NCBI GenBank assembly: GCA_051453625.1
Contig: JBOZIK010000001.1
Location: forward strand, 204,644,598-204,708,597
Direction: 5' to 3'
From: Welwitschia mirabilis
Lineage: Eukaryota > Gnetophyta > Gnetopsida > Welwitschiales
Length of the DNA: 64,000 bases
Below, piece after piece: positions 23,911-35,130 of the stretch; within the stretch, counting starts at the first letter, position 1; each line of letters starts with the position of its first letter. The position numbers and the translations under genes were made by a program. The notes below the pieces were generated by a model. The model was not told the DNA's origin. It did no database searches and worked only from the letters and a program-made list of their open reading frames with translations.

Positions 23911-25160
23911 TCATTTAAGAAATAATCTAGATAATAATAAGGAGAAATTCCTCCTCATTACGAGAACCTTTAAAATAAGTTCTTCTATCATGTTCAAAGT
24001 TGCATCAGAAGGTCTTTCATATATTTTTAACCTTTGTCTATTTAATTTTTGAATATCCATAGTATGAAAATCATAAATCTCAACTAAGCCATTAGAATGT
24101 ACTTTTTCTATAAAATAAGTACTTAACCATTTAGATGTTAACTTTTTGTTTAAAAGATGCACTTTAGTGTTGTATAAAAGAATGAGTTGATGAGGTTTAA
24201 AATTTTTATGAGTTAACTCTTTATCATGTTTAAAGTTACCTTAGGCTTTATGAATGAGGTAATAATGTATAGCATGAGTATGTTTTTTATCTAAATGATT
24301 AAGTTGATCTAACAAAGTTCTAAGATTTTCATATAAGTCTACGAGATTAAATTAGTAGATAGAATGATAAGAGTTGTAATAAACATTAACTAATAAAACA
24401 CAAACATTTTCATACATAAGTTCATAAAGTAAAAAAGTAAAAGAATTGTACCAAGTAGTATAGTAAGAATAAATAACATCATGAAATTAAGAAGCCCAAG
24501 GTTTTTTAGTTATGAAGATAAGTTTCTAAAGAATTTTCTTAATTACTCTATTTACATTTTTGAGCTTGACTGTTAGATTGAGGATGATAAGCACAAGCAA
24601 CTCTATGTTTAATTTCAATAGATAAAAGAAGTCTTCTAAAACGATGATTTATGAAACAAATTTCTTAATCATTGATAACAATTTTAGGAAAACCCACACA
24701 TTGAAAAATATGAGTTTAAACAAAATGGCAAATAGTTTAAGCATCATTTGTAAGAATAATAATAGCTTCAACCCATTTGGTAAAATAATTAATAGCCACT
24801 AAAATGTAATTCTTATTATGATAAGGTGGTTTAATAAGCCCTATAAAGTCAATTCCCCAATAGTTCAAAGGTTCATATTTTAGAATAGATTTAAGAGATA
24901 TACCACAAAAATGAGTAATGCTACCATAACATTGATAAGCTTCATAAATTCTATTAAATTCAAAAGATTCTTAAAAAAGAATAAGCTAATAAAGACCAAA
25001 GTAAAGAATTTTCATTAAATTTTTTTATTTACTAAAATATATTTTATATACACTACCATGGTAAACATAAATAATGTGTAGTTGCTTTTATTCAAGCATA
25101 AATTTTCTCATTTTTTGGTCTTTGCACCTATGATAAAGATGTGATCCATTTCATTCATAA
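23911..25160 (-). pseudogene. Integrase of element M, broken
   Basis: Read on the minus strand: HRCKDQKMRKFMLE (about 25,130), then, after a gap in similarity, WGIDFIGLI (about 24,865), KNYILVAINYFTKWVEAI (about 24,820), THIFQCVGFPKIVIND (about 24,720), HPQSNSQAQ (about 24,580) and a well preserved C-terminus, LTSKWLSTYFIEKVHSNG with QRLKIYE (24,162-23,950). This is the full Athila integrase order. The first catalytic Asp (WGID) and the second (IND) remain, while the Glu region is damaged by stops. It would join element cDNA to chromosomal DNA. Stops and frameshifts make it non-functional as it stands. Confidence 0.85.
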
Positions 25161-25379
25161 TCACCAATCCTATGAAGGAAAAATTTTCCTTAGTTATGAC
25201 TCTAATGTTGAGGAATCTTCATGGTAATAAGATAGTTCACTATGTCATCATACCAAGGATGAGGATGAGTAAAAGAGACAATAGAAAGTTGTTCATTAGG
25301 AAAGGGATCATTAATCAAAAGATCAACAATAGAAGAAGAAATTTGTAACAAATGATTTGCAATACGATTATGTCTTTTT

Positions 25380-25780
25380 ACTTTATTAATGATGGTAAGA
25401 TTAAATTCTTACATAGAGAGTATCCATCTAATGAGTCTAAAACTAAAACCTCTTTTGTTCATAAGGTATTAATTATCTAAATGTTCTATGTAAATATTTG
25501 TATAAAAGCCAAAAATTAGTGTCTAAGATTATTGATAAAAAAGATTAGGGATAATTTTTTTCAATAGTAGTGTAATTCAATTGAGCTTTTGATAAGGTTT
25601 TGTTATGGTAATAAATGACTTTAAAATCTTTTTTGTATTTCTAATCAAGATNNNNNNNNNNATCCATGATAATATTACTATAATTAGATATTAATTCAAA
25701 ATCTTTATTATAATTGAGTTCCATTAGTATAGGTTTAGAAGATATTTTATCTTTAAGTATTTCAAAAGTAAGTTGGCATA
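25380..25780 (-). pseudogene. RNase H of element M, broken
   Basis: The minus strand gives KDFKVIYYHNKTLSKAQLNYTTIEK (about 25,640-25,565), matching the gypsy RNase H core 'Y.SKTL..AQ.NY...EKE'. The first Asp motif (CDAS) falls at or near the 10-base N run at 25,652-25,661. Downstream codons are heavily interrupted. Confidence 0.75.
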
Positions 25781-26560
25781 ATTCATTCCAATATATTTAT
25801 CTTTTTTTCAAGTAACAAGTAAAGGGATTTATAAATTTTAGCATAATCTTGAATAAAACAACTATAAAAACTATAGTGACTAAGAAAATAACTAACTTGT
25901 TTAACATTTATTAAAGGGTTTAGGTTTTTAATGATACTTAATTTTGTAGGGTCTATTCTAACTTCCTTATTAGAAATTTGGTTACCTAAGATAATCTCAT
26001 TATTTATAAGAAAGAAACTCTTCTTCCAACTCAAATGTAGGCCACTCTCAATGAATCTACCTAAGATGTTCTTTAATATTTCTATGATTTATTCAAAGTT
26101 TTTATTAAAGACTGAGAAGTCATCCATAAGATTTTTAATTGAATCCATTACATATTAGAGATGATAATAATAATTGTACATGAAAAAGTTTCAAGGGAAT
26201 TACAAAGTTCAAAAGGCATGCATCTAAAGGCAAATGTTAAAAAAAGTAATGTAAAAGTTATTTTTGATTAATTCTCACTAGCTATCTAAATTTGATTGTA
26301 ATCATTATATCCACTAAGAAAATAATAAAAGAAATATCCTTGGATTCTATTAAGAACTTGATCTAAAAAGGGTAAATGACAATGATATTTCTTTATTACT
26401 TTACCACGCTTTCTAAAATCAATACACATTCTTCACTTTCTATATTTTTTAAGTTATACTATCAAAGGGCTAACCCACTCACTATCAGATGTGGTATTAA
26501 TAATTTTAAAATTAATTAGATCTTATGTTTAATGACTTATTTGGGGGTTACATTAAGTAT
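25781..26560 (-). pseudogene. Reverse transcriptase of element M, broken but with catalytic residues
   Basis: On the minus strand the order is SDSEWVSPLIV (about 26,500), RMCIDFRK (about 26,430), FLSGYNDYNQI (about 26,310), MDDFSVF (about 26,120), LGRFIESGLHLSWKKSFFL and VLG-like ILGNQISNKEVRIDPTK, then NVKQVSYFLSHYSFYSCFI and KSLYLLLEKK (to 25,783). This is the Athila RT. The catalytic Asp pair in MDDFSV and the YNQI motif are intact, unlike element B, where the equivalent is FMNDFS. The stretch 26,034-25,783 is a single open frame of 83 codons. Frameshifts lie near 26,300-26,150. Confidence 0.88.
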
Positions 26561-27109
26561 TTTTTAGGGTTGTATAATTGGTTTTGCATTATCTTCAAGG
26601 TATATTTTGTATTAAACTTTGGGAAGTGTAAATGGCTACTAAATCCTTATGAGTCTAAGTAAATGCATTAACTTTAGAAGTAAAGAGTAAGATTAAAGTT
26701 GATTCTTGTTAAGGGAAAGGTTTTTTATAATAATTAAACAAGAAGATGAATTTTAGTCCTATGGATAAAGGTTTTAGTTCTAAGTTATAATTTTTAATTT
26801 TTATTATTAATTTCTTATAGCTGACTGTCATCTCTAACCATTATCTAGATAATAGAGATGAATAACCCCATTTAAAATATAGATTCTTAGATGTTGATCT
26901 TCTTCTTAGATTATAAATTATATTTCTTCATTCTTCTAATTAAAATAGTTAGTTCTAAGTTATTTATAGTTAAGTTCATTAAGGTTAAAAGATTTAAATT
27001 TTTTACTTCAATTGGATCATCATATAAAGTATGCTCATGAAGCATTAACCATCTCTCTTCAAGTGGATAATATTATAAAAATATAGTTGATTTTATTTCT
27101 TTCTTTGTA
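26561..27109 (-). other. Protease-RT linker of element M
   Basis: No catalytic motif is expected or seen. Sequence is A+T-rich with stops on the minus strand. It contains the nested palindrome at 26,828-26,861; the same kind of stem-loop occurs at the equivalent place in elements A (about 45,325) and B (about 60,915). Confidence 0.55.
26828..26861. repeat. Nested palindrome of the CATC...GATG family
   Basis: TCATCTCT at 26,828-26,835 is the exact inverse of AGAGATGA at 26,854-26,861, and a perfect 12-bp palindrome TTATCTAGATAA (26,841-26,852) lies between them. Confidence 0.85.
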
Positions 27110-27560
27110 TTTCACTCATCTCCATTATCGTTTTTAGTGGTTCTAGAAAATCTAACAGTAAATTTCTTAATTTCTAAATTGCACTCCTTCATTCTAGTAC
27201 ATGTATCAATAATACACTAGATAGTTGCACAAAATTCTCTTCTTATAAGTAGTGGATAACCTCTCTTATATTTAAATTTAATAACAACTATAGCTATTAG
27301 ATTAAAAACTTCTTTTATTTAAATCAACAAGTCTTTTATTACTCCTAATGGATTTTTAACTAAAGTACCAACCAATTCTAAGATAATACATATGGATTTA
27401 ATTCTATTTTCTAAACCAAGTCCTTGACAAATGTGAAGAGGCATGATATTAATGTTGTTTCCTATATCAATTAAGGTTTTTATAATTTTTTTATTTCCTT
27501 TTAAAGTGATACTAATTATTATTATCCTAGGATCTTTAAATTTTGGACATTTTTGCATAA
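27110..27560 (-). pseudogene. Aspartic protease of element M
   Basis: An open minus-strand stretch (27,558-27,319, 79 codons) starts CPKFKDPRIIIISITLKGN, which matches the 'KDPG.PTI...IG' entry to plant gypsy proteases, followed by LIDIGNNINIMPLHICQGLGL. That is the 'L.DLGASVN+MP' active-site motif with the catalytic Asp kept. Past a stop the reading continues (KYKRGYPLLIRREF, equivalent to 'LLGRPFL') to about 27,150. The enzyme would cut Gag-Pol into its parts. Gly-Ala of the motif has become Gly-Asn, which would probably impair it. Confidence 0.85.
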
Positions 27561-28639
27561 CTAAATTGGATATAAATTGAGCTAGGAAGACTTTATTAGG
27601 TATGGTTCATTTTTAATTTTTGCTAACTATGTTTTTTCATAACTTAAAATATTTATTATTTTCTACAAGAGCATTCAAAAGGAAAATTTATGCTTTCATC
27701 TTACATTAATGCTTTTAAATAATCATAAAAAATGGAACTTGTATTTAATCCATTAAGCTAAAAGGTAGAAGGTTTTTTTCCTTTATTATCTTGTGAAGAA
27801 TTTATTTTTTTGGAAAGATTACAATTTAAAGGGGAAGATTATGTTTTTCTAAGATTTCTATGTGCTCTTCTTATTATTCATCTTTTTTATTATCTTTTAA
27901 AGTTTAAGCCTCAAAGATAAGAGATGTTATGTCATTTCCACTTCCTGTTACAGCTTTGCAATCTTTCTTAACTTTTTAGGATTTGGTAAAGGTTGAGTTA
28001 TAATTAATCATTATGGTCTTTGATTTGCTAACATTATTTGTTAAAGGACATATATTAGATTTTCAATATTAGTGCTGTTATTTCTTGTGATTTTCTTAGC
28101 TCATCTATTGAATCTCTAAGTGAATCATTTTGATTTTGTTAAAAGTTTTAAGTAATTTCATAAAAATTTGAGCTACTTGATTAGTAGTTTGAATTATTTT
28201 GTTGAAAATTTGTATTCTTAAATCTATTTTCAAATGGATGAAAAATTTCAATGACTTCTTTGAAAGTTTGAGCTTCTAAATTTATTCTCAAACGGTTGAA
28301 AGTTTGATTATTCATTAATAATTTATTGATATTGGTTTTGATTTTATGTTTTAAGGTTTAAAGACCTTGAATTAAATTCACATATTTCTTTATAAATTTA
28401 TCTTTCTATGTTGGAAATAAGGATCATTATTTTATTAGATAATAATTATCTTTACATAAATCCAAAGTTGGAATCATATTCTTTTTAGTTGCTACTTTTG
28501 GATCAACTATTATTTGTGTATATTTTAATAAATTGTTGTGAAATCCTTGATTACATTTTTAACTTTATGTTGTACTTTCTCTTTTCTGTTTTTTAATTCT
28601 TTAATATATTTTATGATTTAATTTACATTATAATTTTCT
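27561..28639 (-). pseudogene. C-terminal gag region of element M, heavily decayed
   Basis: Between the recognisable gag N-part and the protease the minus strand is A+T-rich with many stops. The + strand shows repeated phrases such as 'ttgaaagtttgagcttctaaat' and 'aaaattt', suggesting a repetitive Gln/Asn-rich region as in other Athila gags. The zinc knuckle was not recognised. Confidence 0.45.
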
Positions 28640-29290
28640 TTAGATGTTGGTTTAGAATAAGTTTGACTTATTTTCACTAATTTTTCAAACACATTTCATG
28701 CTTTAATTAATATTAGGTTTGTTAAGTTACCACCATAAGAAAAATCAACAAGTTATTTAGTTTAACTATTTAATTCATTGTAAAAATAATCCATTAGTTT
28801 TTCTTAAGAAACTGCATCAATAGGATTAGAATGTATTACTATAGAAAATTGTTCATATGCTATGGCATAATTCTTATTAGGTTATTGTTGAAAGTTCATT
28901 ATTCTTTTTTCTATTTTATTTTCATTGTACTTTAACTCATGAATTATTTTATAAATGTTTCTTGTACTTGGTTCCAAATAGAGAATATTATCAAATTTTT
29001 TACCATTTTTCTGAAGTAAGTACAAGTTATTCTATGTCAGCTAACTATTGAAGTGAATCTTCATCATGTTCTATAGTAAATAAAGAATATGTACATAAAT
29101 TTCTCAACTTAACATCATCTCCAAGAGGTAGGTTAAAAGGATTTTAAATTTTACACTTTGTATTTATAATCAATTCTTTAAGTGTGACATTGAAATTTGT
29201 TTTTATGATTTCATTAAAGGTTCCTATCATGATAGGGTTTTCTACATTGAATTTAACATTGAAATAAAACGTTTTATTTAATATTATTTT
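28640..29290 (-). pseudogene. Gag of element M, broken
   Basis: Minus-strand reading: NPIMIGTFNEI, NPFNLPLGDDVKLRNL (about 29,140), HDEDSLQ.LADIE (about 29,060) and further pieces. Element A's first gag fragment has SFDLPSGDDVELR (ending 41,220) and B has LPLGYDVKLRNL (about 58,545), so all three share this gag. The protein would assemble the virus-like particle. Stops occur every few dozen codons. Confidence 0.75.
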
Positions 29291-29902
29291 TTGCAAAATT
29301 TTCTTTTGAAAAACCAAAAATAGTAAATTTGAAAAAAATATTCTTGTTTAATTTTTGGAATTTCTTACGTGTCTAGGCTATGCATACTTGGGTTTAGTTC
29401 ATAGTTAGTTAAGTCTTTTCTGATGTTTTCTTCAATTAGTATTCACTTTCTTTAATACTTTATCTCTGTATCCAAATTATCATGTCCTTACATGCTCAGA
29501 ATTATTTTTGCAACTATCATTTTAATGGTTGTTCACATAATATACCTAGAGAATAACTAATGCAAAAAACCTAAAAACAAAAACATAAAAAAAATAGAGT
29601 TGTATAAAAACAATTAGAAAGAAAATTGATAGTCTTTTACCTGATTGTTTAGATGATAGAGGAGATGGTAAGAATACCCCAGCTTTCATGGATAATAAAA
29701 ACCCTAATTTTATAAGTCTCTATCCATCATGTGTTATCTAGATAATAAGGCGAACAATAAGACATTATTTAAAATAAAAAAAATGCAAAATTAAAAACCT
29801 ATGGATCTACTATAAAAATACTATGCTACCACATATAAATACCTAAATCAAAATTTAAGCTATTTATCTAATCGAAAATAATCCTTAAACTTCTTATAGC
29901 CT
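29291..29902 (-). other. Leader of element M between primer site and gag
   Basis: Non-coding. It holds an imperfect stem-loop of the CATC...GATG family near 29,708-29,760 (ccatcatgtgttatctagat, then aataaggcg), as do the leaders of A and B. Confidence 0.5.
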
Positions 29903-29920
29903 TTCTTAGTAATGATACCA
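29903..29920 (-). promoter_or_regulatory. Primer binding site of element M, tRNA-Asp type, deaminated
   Basis: Read on the minus strand from 29,920 the site is TGGTATCATTACTAAGAA. The Athila primer site complementary to the tRNA-Asp 3' end is TGGCGCCGTTGCCGGGGA. All differences over these 18 bases are C-to-T or G-to-A; there are no transversions or indels. It sits three bases inside the 5' LTR, as expected. Confidence 0.85.
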
Positions 29921-29923
29921 AGA

Positions 29924-31174
29924 TATGGTGATGCATATTTGTGTAATTATTATGTCCTAAAGTAATCCTGAAAATCATAAATATATTGAAAAATAAAATA
30001 TTAGTATAGACAAGAGTAAAATTGAATGTCATAACCCATCGAATCCACTAGGTGAAAAGAACGAGAATTAATTTCAAATGAAATATTTCTGTATTTTTGT
30101 TTAGGTAGATAAAAATAAGAAAAAAATACAAGAAATAATGCAAGATGAAAATACTTAAATGAAAACTATATTAAATTAAATCTCTAGTTGATTACCAAAT
30201 CCTTTTTCATAAAGATCGATCCTATATAACCTAAACTAAATAAGAAAAAGTATCACTAAATCCTAATCAACTTAAGTTATCAGGTACATTGAATAAAAAA
30301 ATGAAAAACATGTAATATTATTTATGAAATATAAAATCAAATGCAATGCAACTACTCTAACATTTTCAACCTTAGAAAATATTGTCTTCATGATTTATAT
30401 GAAGTATGATGATATTATTAAACCATCATAAGCATAAACCATAAGAAATATGTGCATAAGAAAATAAGAAAAAGAAATTCTTTTTCTTGTAGTTGAACCA
30501 ACATCCATGTTATAAAGTAGCAGCACCTTAATGGAGAAGACATAATCTAATATCAAGAAATACTTCTCTTAGAAATAATAGATGGATTTCTTTTCCTTTG
30601 ATCTATTGTTACAATAATTTCTAGTGTTAAATAAGATAAAAGTTAAAGATGAGGGCATAGAGGGTATTTATTACAATCAAGACTCTAAAAATAAAAAACC
30701 TAGTAGACATAATAAAAAACCATAACAACATGCAAGAGTTATGTGAAACGTTACAAAATTTAGGTAGAGTTTGGTGCATTGGGTATTTTGAATTATCATC
30801 TTATAGGTCATCTAGATGATGATGGAAATGATGCCATATCAGACAAAATCTACATCAACTCTTAGTTTAGTCCATTTAGCATCCTAGTCAACTTACTTAT
30901 TTTAGTCACTAACTATGGTCATCTGGACAATGATGTGAATGATGAACTCTTTAAGTTATTTCTTGTGCAAATTGGCCTCTTTGATCATTGAAATTTTCTT
31001 CAAATGAGAAGTATTATAATTTTTCTAAAATGATATTCAATGTAATAAATATTGTAAATTTTTGTAATTAATGTATTGGATCTCCATTATTATTAAAACT
31101 ATTTAAACCTATCTAATGTCCTATAGAACTACTAAAAATACCTTACTAAATATATACAATTTGACATTACAACA
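29924..31174 (-). repeat. 5' LTR of element M
   Basis: Partner of 16,976-18,230. On the minus strand it begins TGTTGTAATGTC (31,174) and ends CATCACCATA (29,924). The beginning resembles the LTRs of A and B (TGTTGTGATGCC), in keeping with their relationship. A TAATAAATACC box (30,663-30,673, minus strand) is a possible TATA element. Direct CATC...GATG palindromes lie near 30,795-30,835 and 30,915-30,945. Confidence 0.85.
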
Positions 31175-31179
31175 ATAAG
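31175..31179. repeat. Right target-site duplication of M (ATAAG)
   Basis: Matches ATGAG at 16,971-16,975 with one transition. Confidence 0.65.
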
Positions 31180-33419
31180 TTATACATTCTAAGAAATAAA
31201 TTAATGAGTTTTTAACAAAGAGAAGGAATATAATTATGAAGAATATGATAAGAGATTTTATATGTTATGCAAAAGGAACCATCATTATGGATTCCCATTA
31301 GATAAACTTCTTTACATGTTTATAGAATGATTAGATAAATATGTGAAAAGGATTAGATAAATATGCAAGGCAACATGTAGATTTCATAGTGGATGGTAAT
31401 AATCTAAACAAAACCTTAAGAAAGCATTCAAAATTTTGAAAGGATTAATTGAACAAAGTAAAAGATGATCCATCAGAAAAACCAAACAAGATTTTTTAGC
31501 TTAAGGACAAGCCATAATGATTAGAAAAATGGAATACATGATGTAAATAAATGATGAATGTTATGACCATGCCATCATCTCAAATCCTTTCTCCATCATA
31601 AGTTAGATACAATAGTTCAAAATGTAATATATTAACATCTCCAAATTATTGAATCTTAAATTTAATTAAATCCGAGTTTCGTCACGATAGGAAATTCTAA
31701 GCTATTCATTATTTATGAGCAAATTGGAAATTGGACAAAAGCTTGTAAATATTTTTAGTATGTACTAGATTCACAAAGATAAATGGTAGTAGTTTTATAA
31801 GAAAAAATTCCTCCAACATCTTCTTCAAGCTTATATTTGCAAGCTAAAATCCATAAGTAACTAAAGACTATAATGTCAAGGATATTCTACTTATCCACAA
31901 GGTGTTACAAAATAGAAGAGTGAGAATCACAAGTAAGATTTTTTCAAAAACAATATTTATTTATCTAAATTATTCTTCATCTTCTTATTATAAAGAAAAG
32001 CTTGCTTTTAAATAAAAACACATCATTATGGTTTCACTACAGTTTTTACATACCTTTATGCATATGACCAGAGTGGCATACAAGCCTTAAGAATTTTACT
32101 CTTAATGTTGAAATACACTCTGTTATAAAGCAAATTTAGAGTACTTGGAGTAAACATTGGAAATGTAGTTCAAGCTAACTACTTCATTTAGGAAGTATTA
32201 GATTTATTACTATGTATTACATAGTAGATACAATTATCATATGCATTGCAAATCTCATATTAGTAGGCAACAATGTATTAGAAATTCCATAGTATAAGGA
32301 CATGGTTATAATTCATATCTGATATTACTAAAATCAAGAGTAACTTTAAGTATAAAATCAAAACTCAAGTGAAGTCCATAATGTACAAGAGAAAAAATGA
32401 GTTTAAATAAATTCATTATCAATCTAATTTTGGATTAGAAGTATTATAACTTCTCTTAATCAAGTAATTTAGTATGGATTTTAGTAGTTTTCTCTATAAT
32501 TATATATTATATAAGCATAATAAATTCATTTTCTATGAGTTTTCTAATTTTTTGGATTCACTTCTATTTACCATTTTCAATACGTACATTGTATTCTTAT
32601 GTTATGGTTTGAATCCATTAATTGTTTAGAATGATGTATTTCAAAAAAATTGATTTACTATCAAAGGTTAAGTAAATCTCATTATATCATCATTATGAAT
32701 TGTATGTAAGCCATGTCTGGTTTTAATTTTACCCTTCTCATTATTACAAACATCTTAGATAGTAAATCACAATCAAGTACATTAATGCTATCTCTAGGTA
32801 GTATCATATTCTTCAATTGGAGAACCTAGTAAATTACTTCTATAATCATGATTAATCATGCTAAGAGCATAGAATTACTCAATCCTATAGGTTAAAAATT
32901 AGATGTATCAATAAAAAGAACTAAAGCATTACTAATAACCACATCTGCTCCCTTAACTATAAGACAGTGAGCATCTAATATGGTCATTAGGTTAGAGAAA
33001 GAATGAGGATTTTAATAATAAAGCTAAGAATCTTTGTTTAAAGTGTTTGTAAAGATGCATCATACGAACAAATGATCTTATGATGCTGTGGAAGATACAC
33101 TCAATAATCCTTCTAGTTAATTGAATATCCCATAAATATGTTGATGTGAGAATGTCCTCTAAATTTATTTACTTGAAATATGGACATACCCTTACAATTA
33201 AAAACATGAAAATTATTAAAATTTTTATTGTATTCATATCATTTTTCACCTAGATATGTGCCTTTTTTAGTATACTAATCAATATGATTATTAAGTTGTA
33301 TTGTTATGTTCACTACTTTACCTCAAAGATAGGTATGACAATCACTAAAATACATCATGAAATGTGTCATATTCATGATAGTATAATTAAATCACTTAGT
33401 AATGCCATTTTTTAATTAA

Positions 33420-33720
33420 ATCACTTGGTAGATATGTATTAATCACCATTATCTCAGTAAAAAATTTTAATATGATAATTAGATTTCTTTCTTACTTTAG
33501 TTTTAAACTTTTTAAAAACACCAAAATTTTGTAATTTCACTTTGACAAAGTATACCCAAGCCATTCAAAATAGTTATCAATAAAGAATATAAATTAATAA
33601 AATCTATAGAGAGTGAAAATTAACATAGGTCCACATAGAGCACTATAAATAAGATTTTGATTAGCATGCCATTTAATTAATGCAAACTGCTGTCAAGTTG
33701 CTTTATCCATAATACATGCT
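33420..33720 (-). pseudogene. Copia integrase core, decayed
   Basis: The minus strand reads MWTYVNFHSL (first Asp region, ADLCGP-like, now altered), then MAWVYFVKVKLQNFGVFKKFKTKVRKKSNYHIKIFY, a stop, DNGD.YISTK.FN. The last part is the 'RTDRGGEY.SKEF' motif: the catalytic Asp is retained as DNGD, with neighbouring Gly changed. It is a clear copia-type integrase fragment. Stops at several expected Trp/Gln/Arg codons fit C-to-T or G-to-A decay. Confidence 0.8.
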
Positions 33721-34149
33721 TTATACTAAGAAAAATTGCATAAAATGGATAGGAAAAATCCTAGCCATTCTCATGTATTTTATTCATCATATAAGAAGTA
33801 GGATGTGCTAGTGGAGCACATCACAATAGTGAGGGAAAAATATCATCTTTTGAAACTATGCAAGTAATTTCTCATATTCTAATATAATCATTAATATTTA
33901 TTCATGTATTCTTTTATAACCAGTTGTGAATTACCATCATAAATATCCACTAATTTCTTTATTATAGAAGCATAGTGATCTTCTTCCAATAGATTCAAAA
34001 TCAATAGAAGATGCAATTTTAGGGAAGAAATATATAGAAAATGTAAAATAGTTTATGACCCATAGATTTAATTAGAGTTCTATTTTCCAAATAAAAATAA
34101 ATTGGTGCTTTAACAAAGTCATTAAAATAATTGTACTAATAAGTTATAT

Positions 34150-34380
34150 GATAAGCCATGTTTTATTATGAGGTATGTACTCATCCATATCAATAAATTC
34201 AAAGTTTTTAAAGACTACATTAAATTTAAAAGTTTTAGCATCATTAAGGAAATTATATTCTTTAGTTCCTACATTTTCCTTAAATGTATACTTTATCTTA
34301 TTCCAAGAAATCCTACAAAATTTCCTAGCATGACCTTATAATCTTCATCACGAGCACTAATTTTTACTTCTCTTAATAAT
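34150..34380 (-). pseudogene. Copia gag zinc knuckle and protease start, decayed
   Basis: The minus strand near 34,350 reads GHARKFCRISWNKIKYTFKENVGTKEYNFLNDAKTF; GHARKFC fits the 'GH.+..C' half of a CCHC knuckle. About 50 residues later KTWLII stands where copia proteases have 'W.LDSGA', the Asp-Ser-Gly being lost. A 69-codon stretch here is almost stop-free. The call relies on position relative to the integrase downstream. Confidence 0.5.
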
Positions 34381-35112
34381 GGTAGTATTCTAAAATTCCT
34401 TACTATTTTATTAAGTCTAATTAACCTTATTATTTTTCTAATTCTATAGAGCCTTATTCTTATCATGATGCAATTGCTTCGTGGATGGGATTTTCTAGTA
34501 GACTATTTATTTTAATGAAAAGAACCACGAGAATAACAAAATTTACATGTTACATCATAGGAAGAAGATCCCATAAAGTTAAATTGAGCTTTAATAGAAA
34601 TGAGATCCTTAATAAGCATATCAAAAGCCACATTATTTAGTTACTTACTATCATGTAATGACATAATATAACTATGCAAAGAGGATTCATCTAAATAATA
34701 GCAAATCAAGTTGACATAATAAATGCAAATTTATTTTTCTAAATTAATCTTCAATGCTTATGCCTATTACATCTATACATCCTTACATTTTTCCATTATG
34801 ATACCACCACTAACATCTCCTACTACCCTTGATATCTAGATTATTTTTGGAATAGAATGCATCCATTAAAGCATAGAGATTGATGTAGCTTGTTTTGATC
34901 CCATCAACCAACTTATTATGTTGATAGATTGTAGATCCCCATATAATATTTGTTAATTTTTATCAGTATCTTGCCAATATCCTAATCCTAAAGAGGTTTA
35001 TGAGCATCTATTAAAAAATCCATTTGATAACTACAAATTCATATGGCTGACATGAAAACCTCATGCTAAACCTCTCATAACTAATTATCTTGAAGAATGA
35101 ATCTAAAGTTAA

Positions 35113-35124
35113 CCCTGATCCTAT
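35113..35124 (-). promoter_or_regulatory. Possible copia primer binding site, tRNA-Met type
   Basis: The + strand CCCTGATCCTATTGG resembles the inverse of the tRNA-iMet primer site (CTCTGATACCA) and is followed by TGAGTAGGGG, which could be an LTR end. Only about nine of twelve bases match and no second LTR was found. Confidence 0.25.
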
Positions 35125-35130
35125 TGGTGA

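Larger units (their letters stand above)
16976..31174 (-). mobile_element. Complete Athila-like Ty3/gypsy retrotransposon (element M)
   Basis: Two direct copies of a 1.25-kb sequence bound the element at 16,976-18,230 and 29,924-31,174. Read on the minus strand the order is 5' LTR, tRNA-Asp-type primer site (29,903-29,920), gag, protease, RT, RNase H, integrase, a long 3' region, a purine tract and the 3' LTR. The flanks ATGAG and ATAAG fit a 5-bp target duplication. The protein order and the primer site are those of Athila. At 14.2 kb it is longer than usual because repeats S and R, a microsatellite and a short LTR sit in the 3' region (18,243-21,370). The polyprotein has many stops, but PR Asp, RT Asp-Asp and the first integrase Asp all remain. 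Confidence 0.85.
31180..35130 (-). mobile_element. Ty1/copia retrotransposon wreck
   Basis: Minus-strand remnants appear in copia order: a zinc-knuckle-like piece (about 34,340), a protease-like piece (about 34,150) and integrase (33,420-33,720). Reverse transcriptase should follow at about 31,700-33,000 but I could not recognise it securely. In copia elements integrase precedes RT, and the integrase wording found here (MAWVYFVKVKLQNFGVFKKFK) is typical of copia, not gypsy. No LTR pair was seen. Limits are approximate; the right limit is set by a possible tRNA-Met primer site. Confidence 0.6.

Noticed and set aside
29503-29923. tRNA-Met primer site for element M (starts TGGTATCA)
   Set aside because: Only the first eight bases fit tRNA-Met. 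The following bases fit the deaminated tRNA-Asp site through 18 or more positions, in agreement with the Athila protein type.
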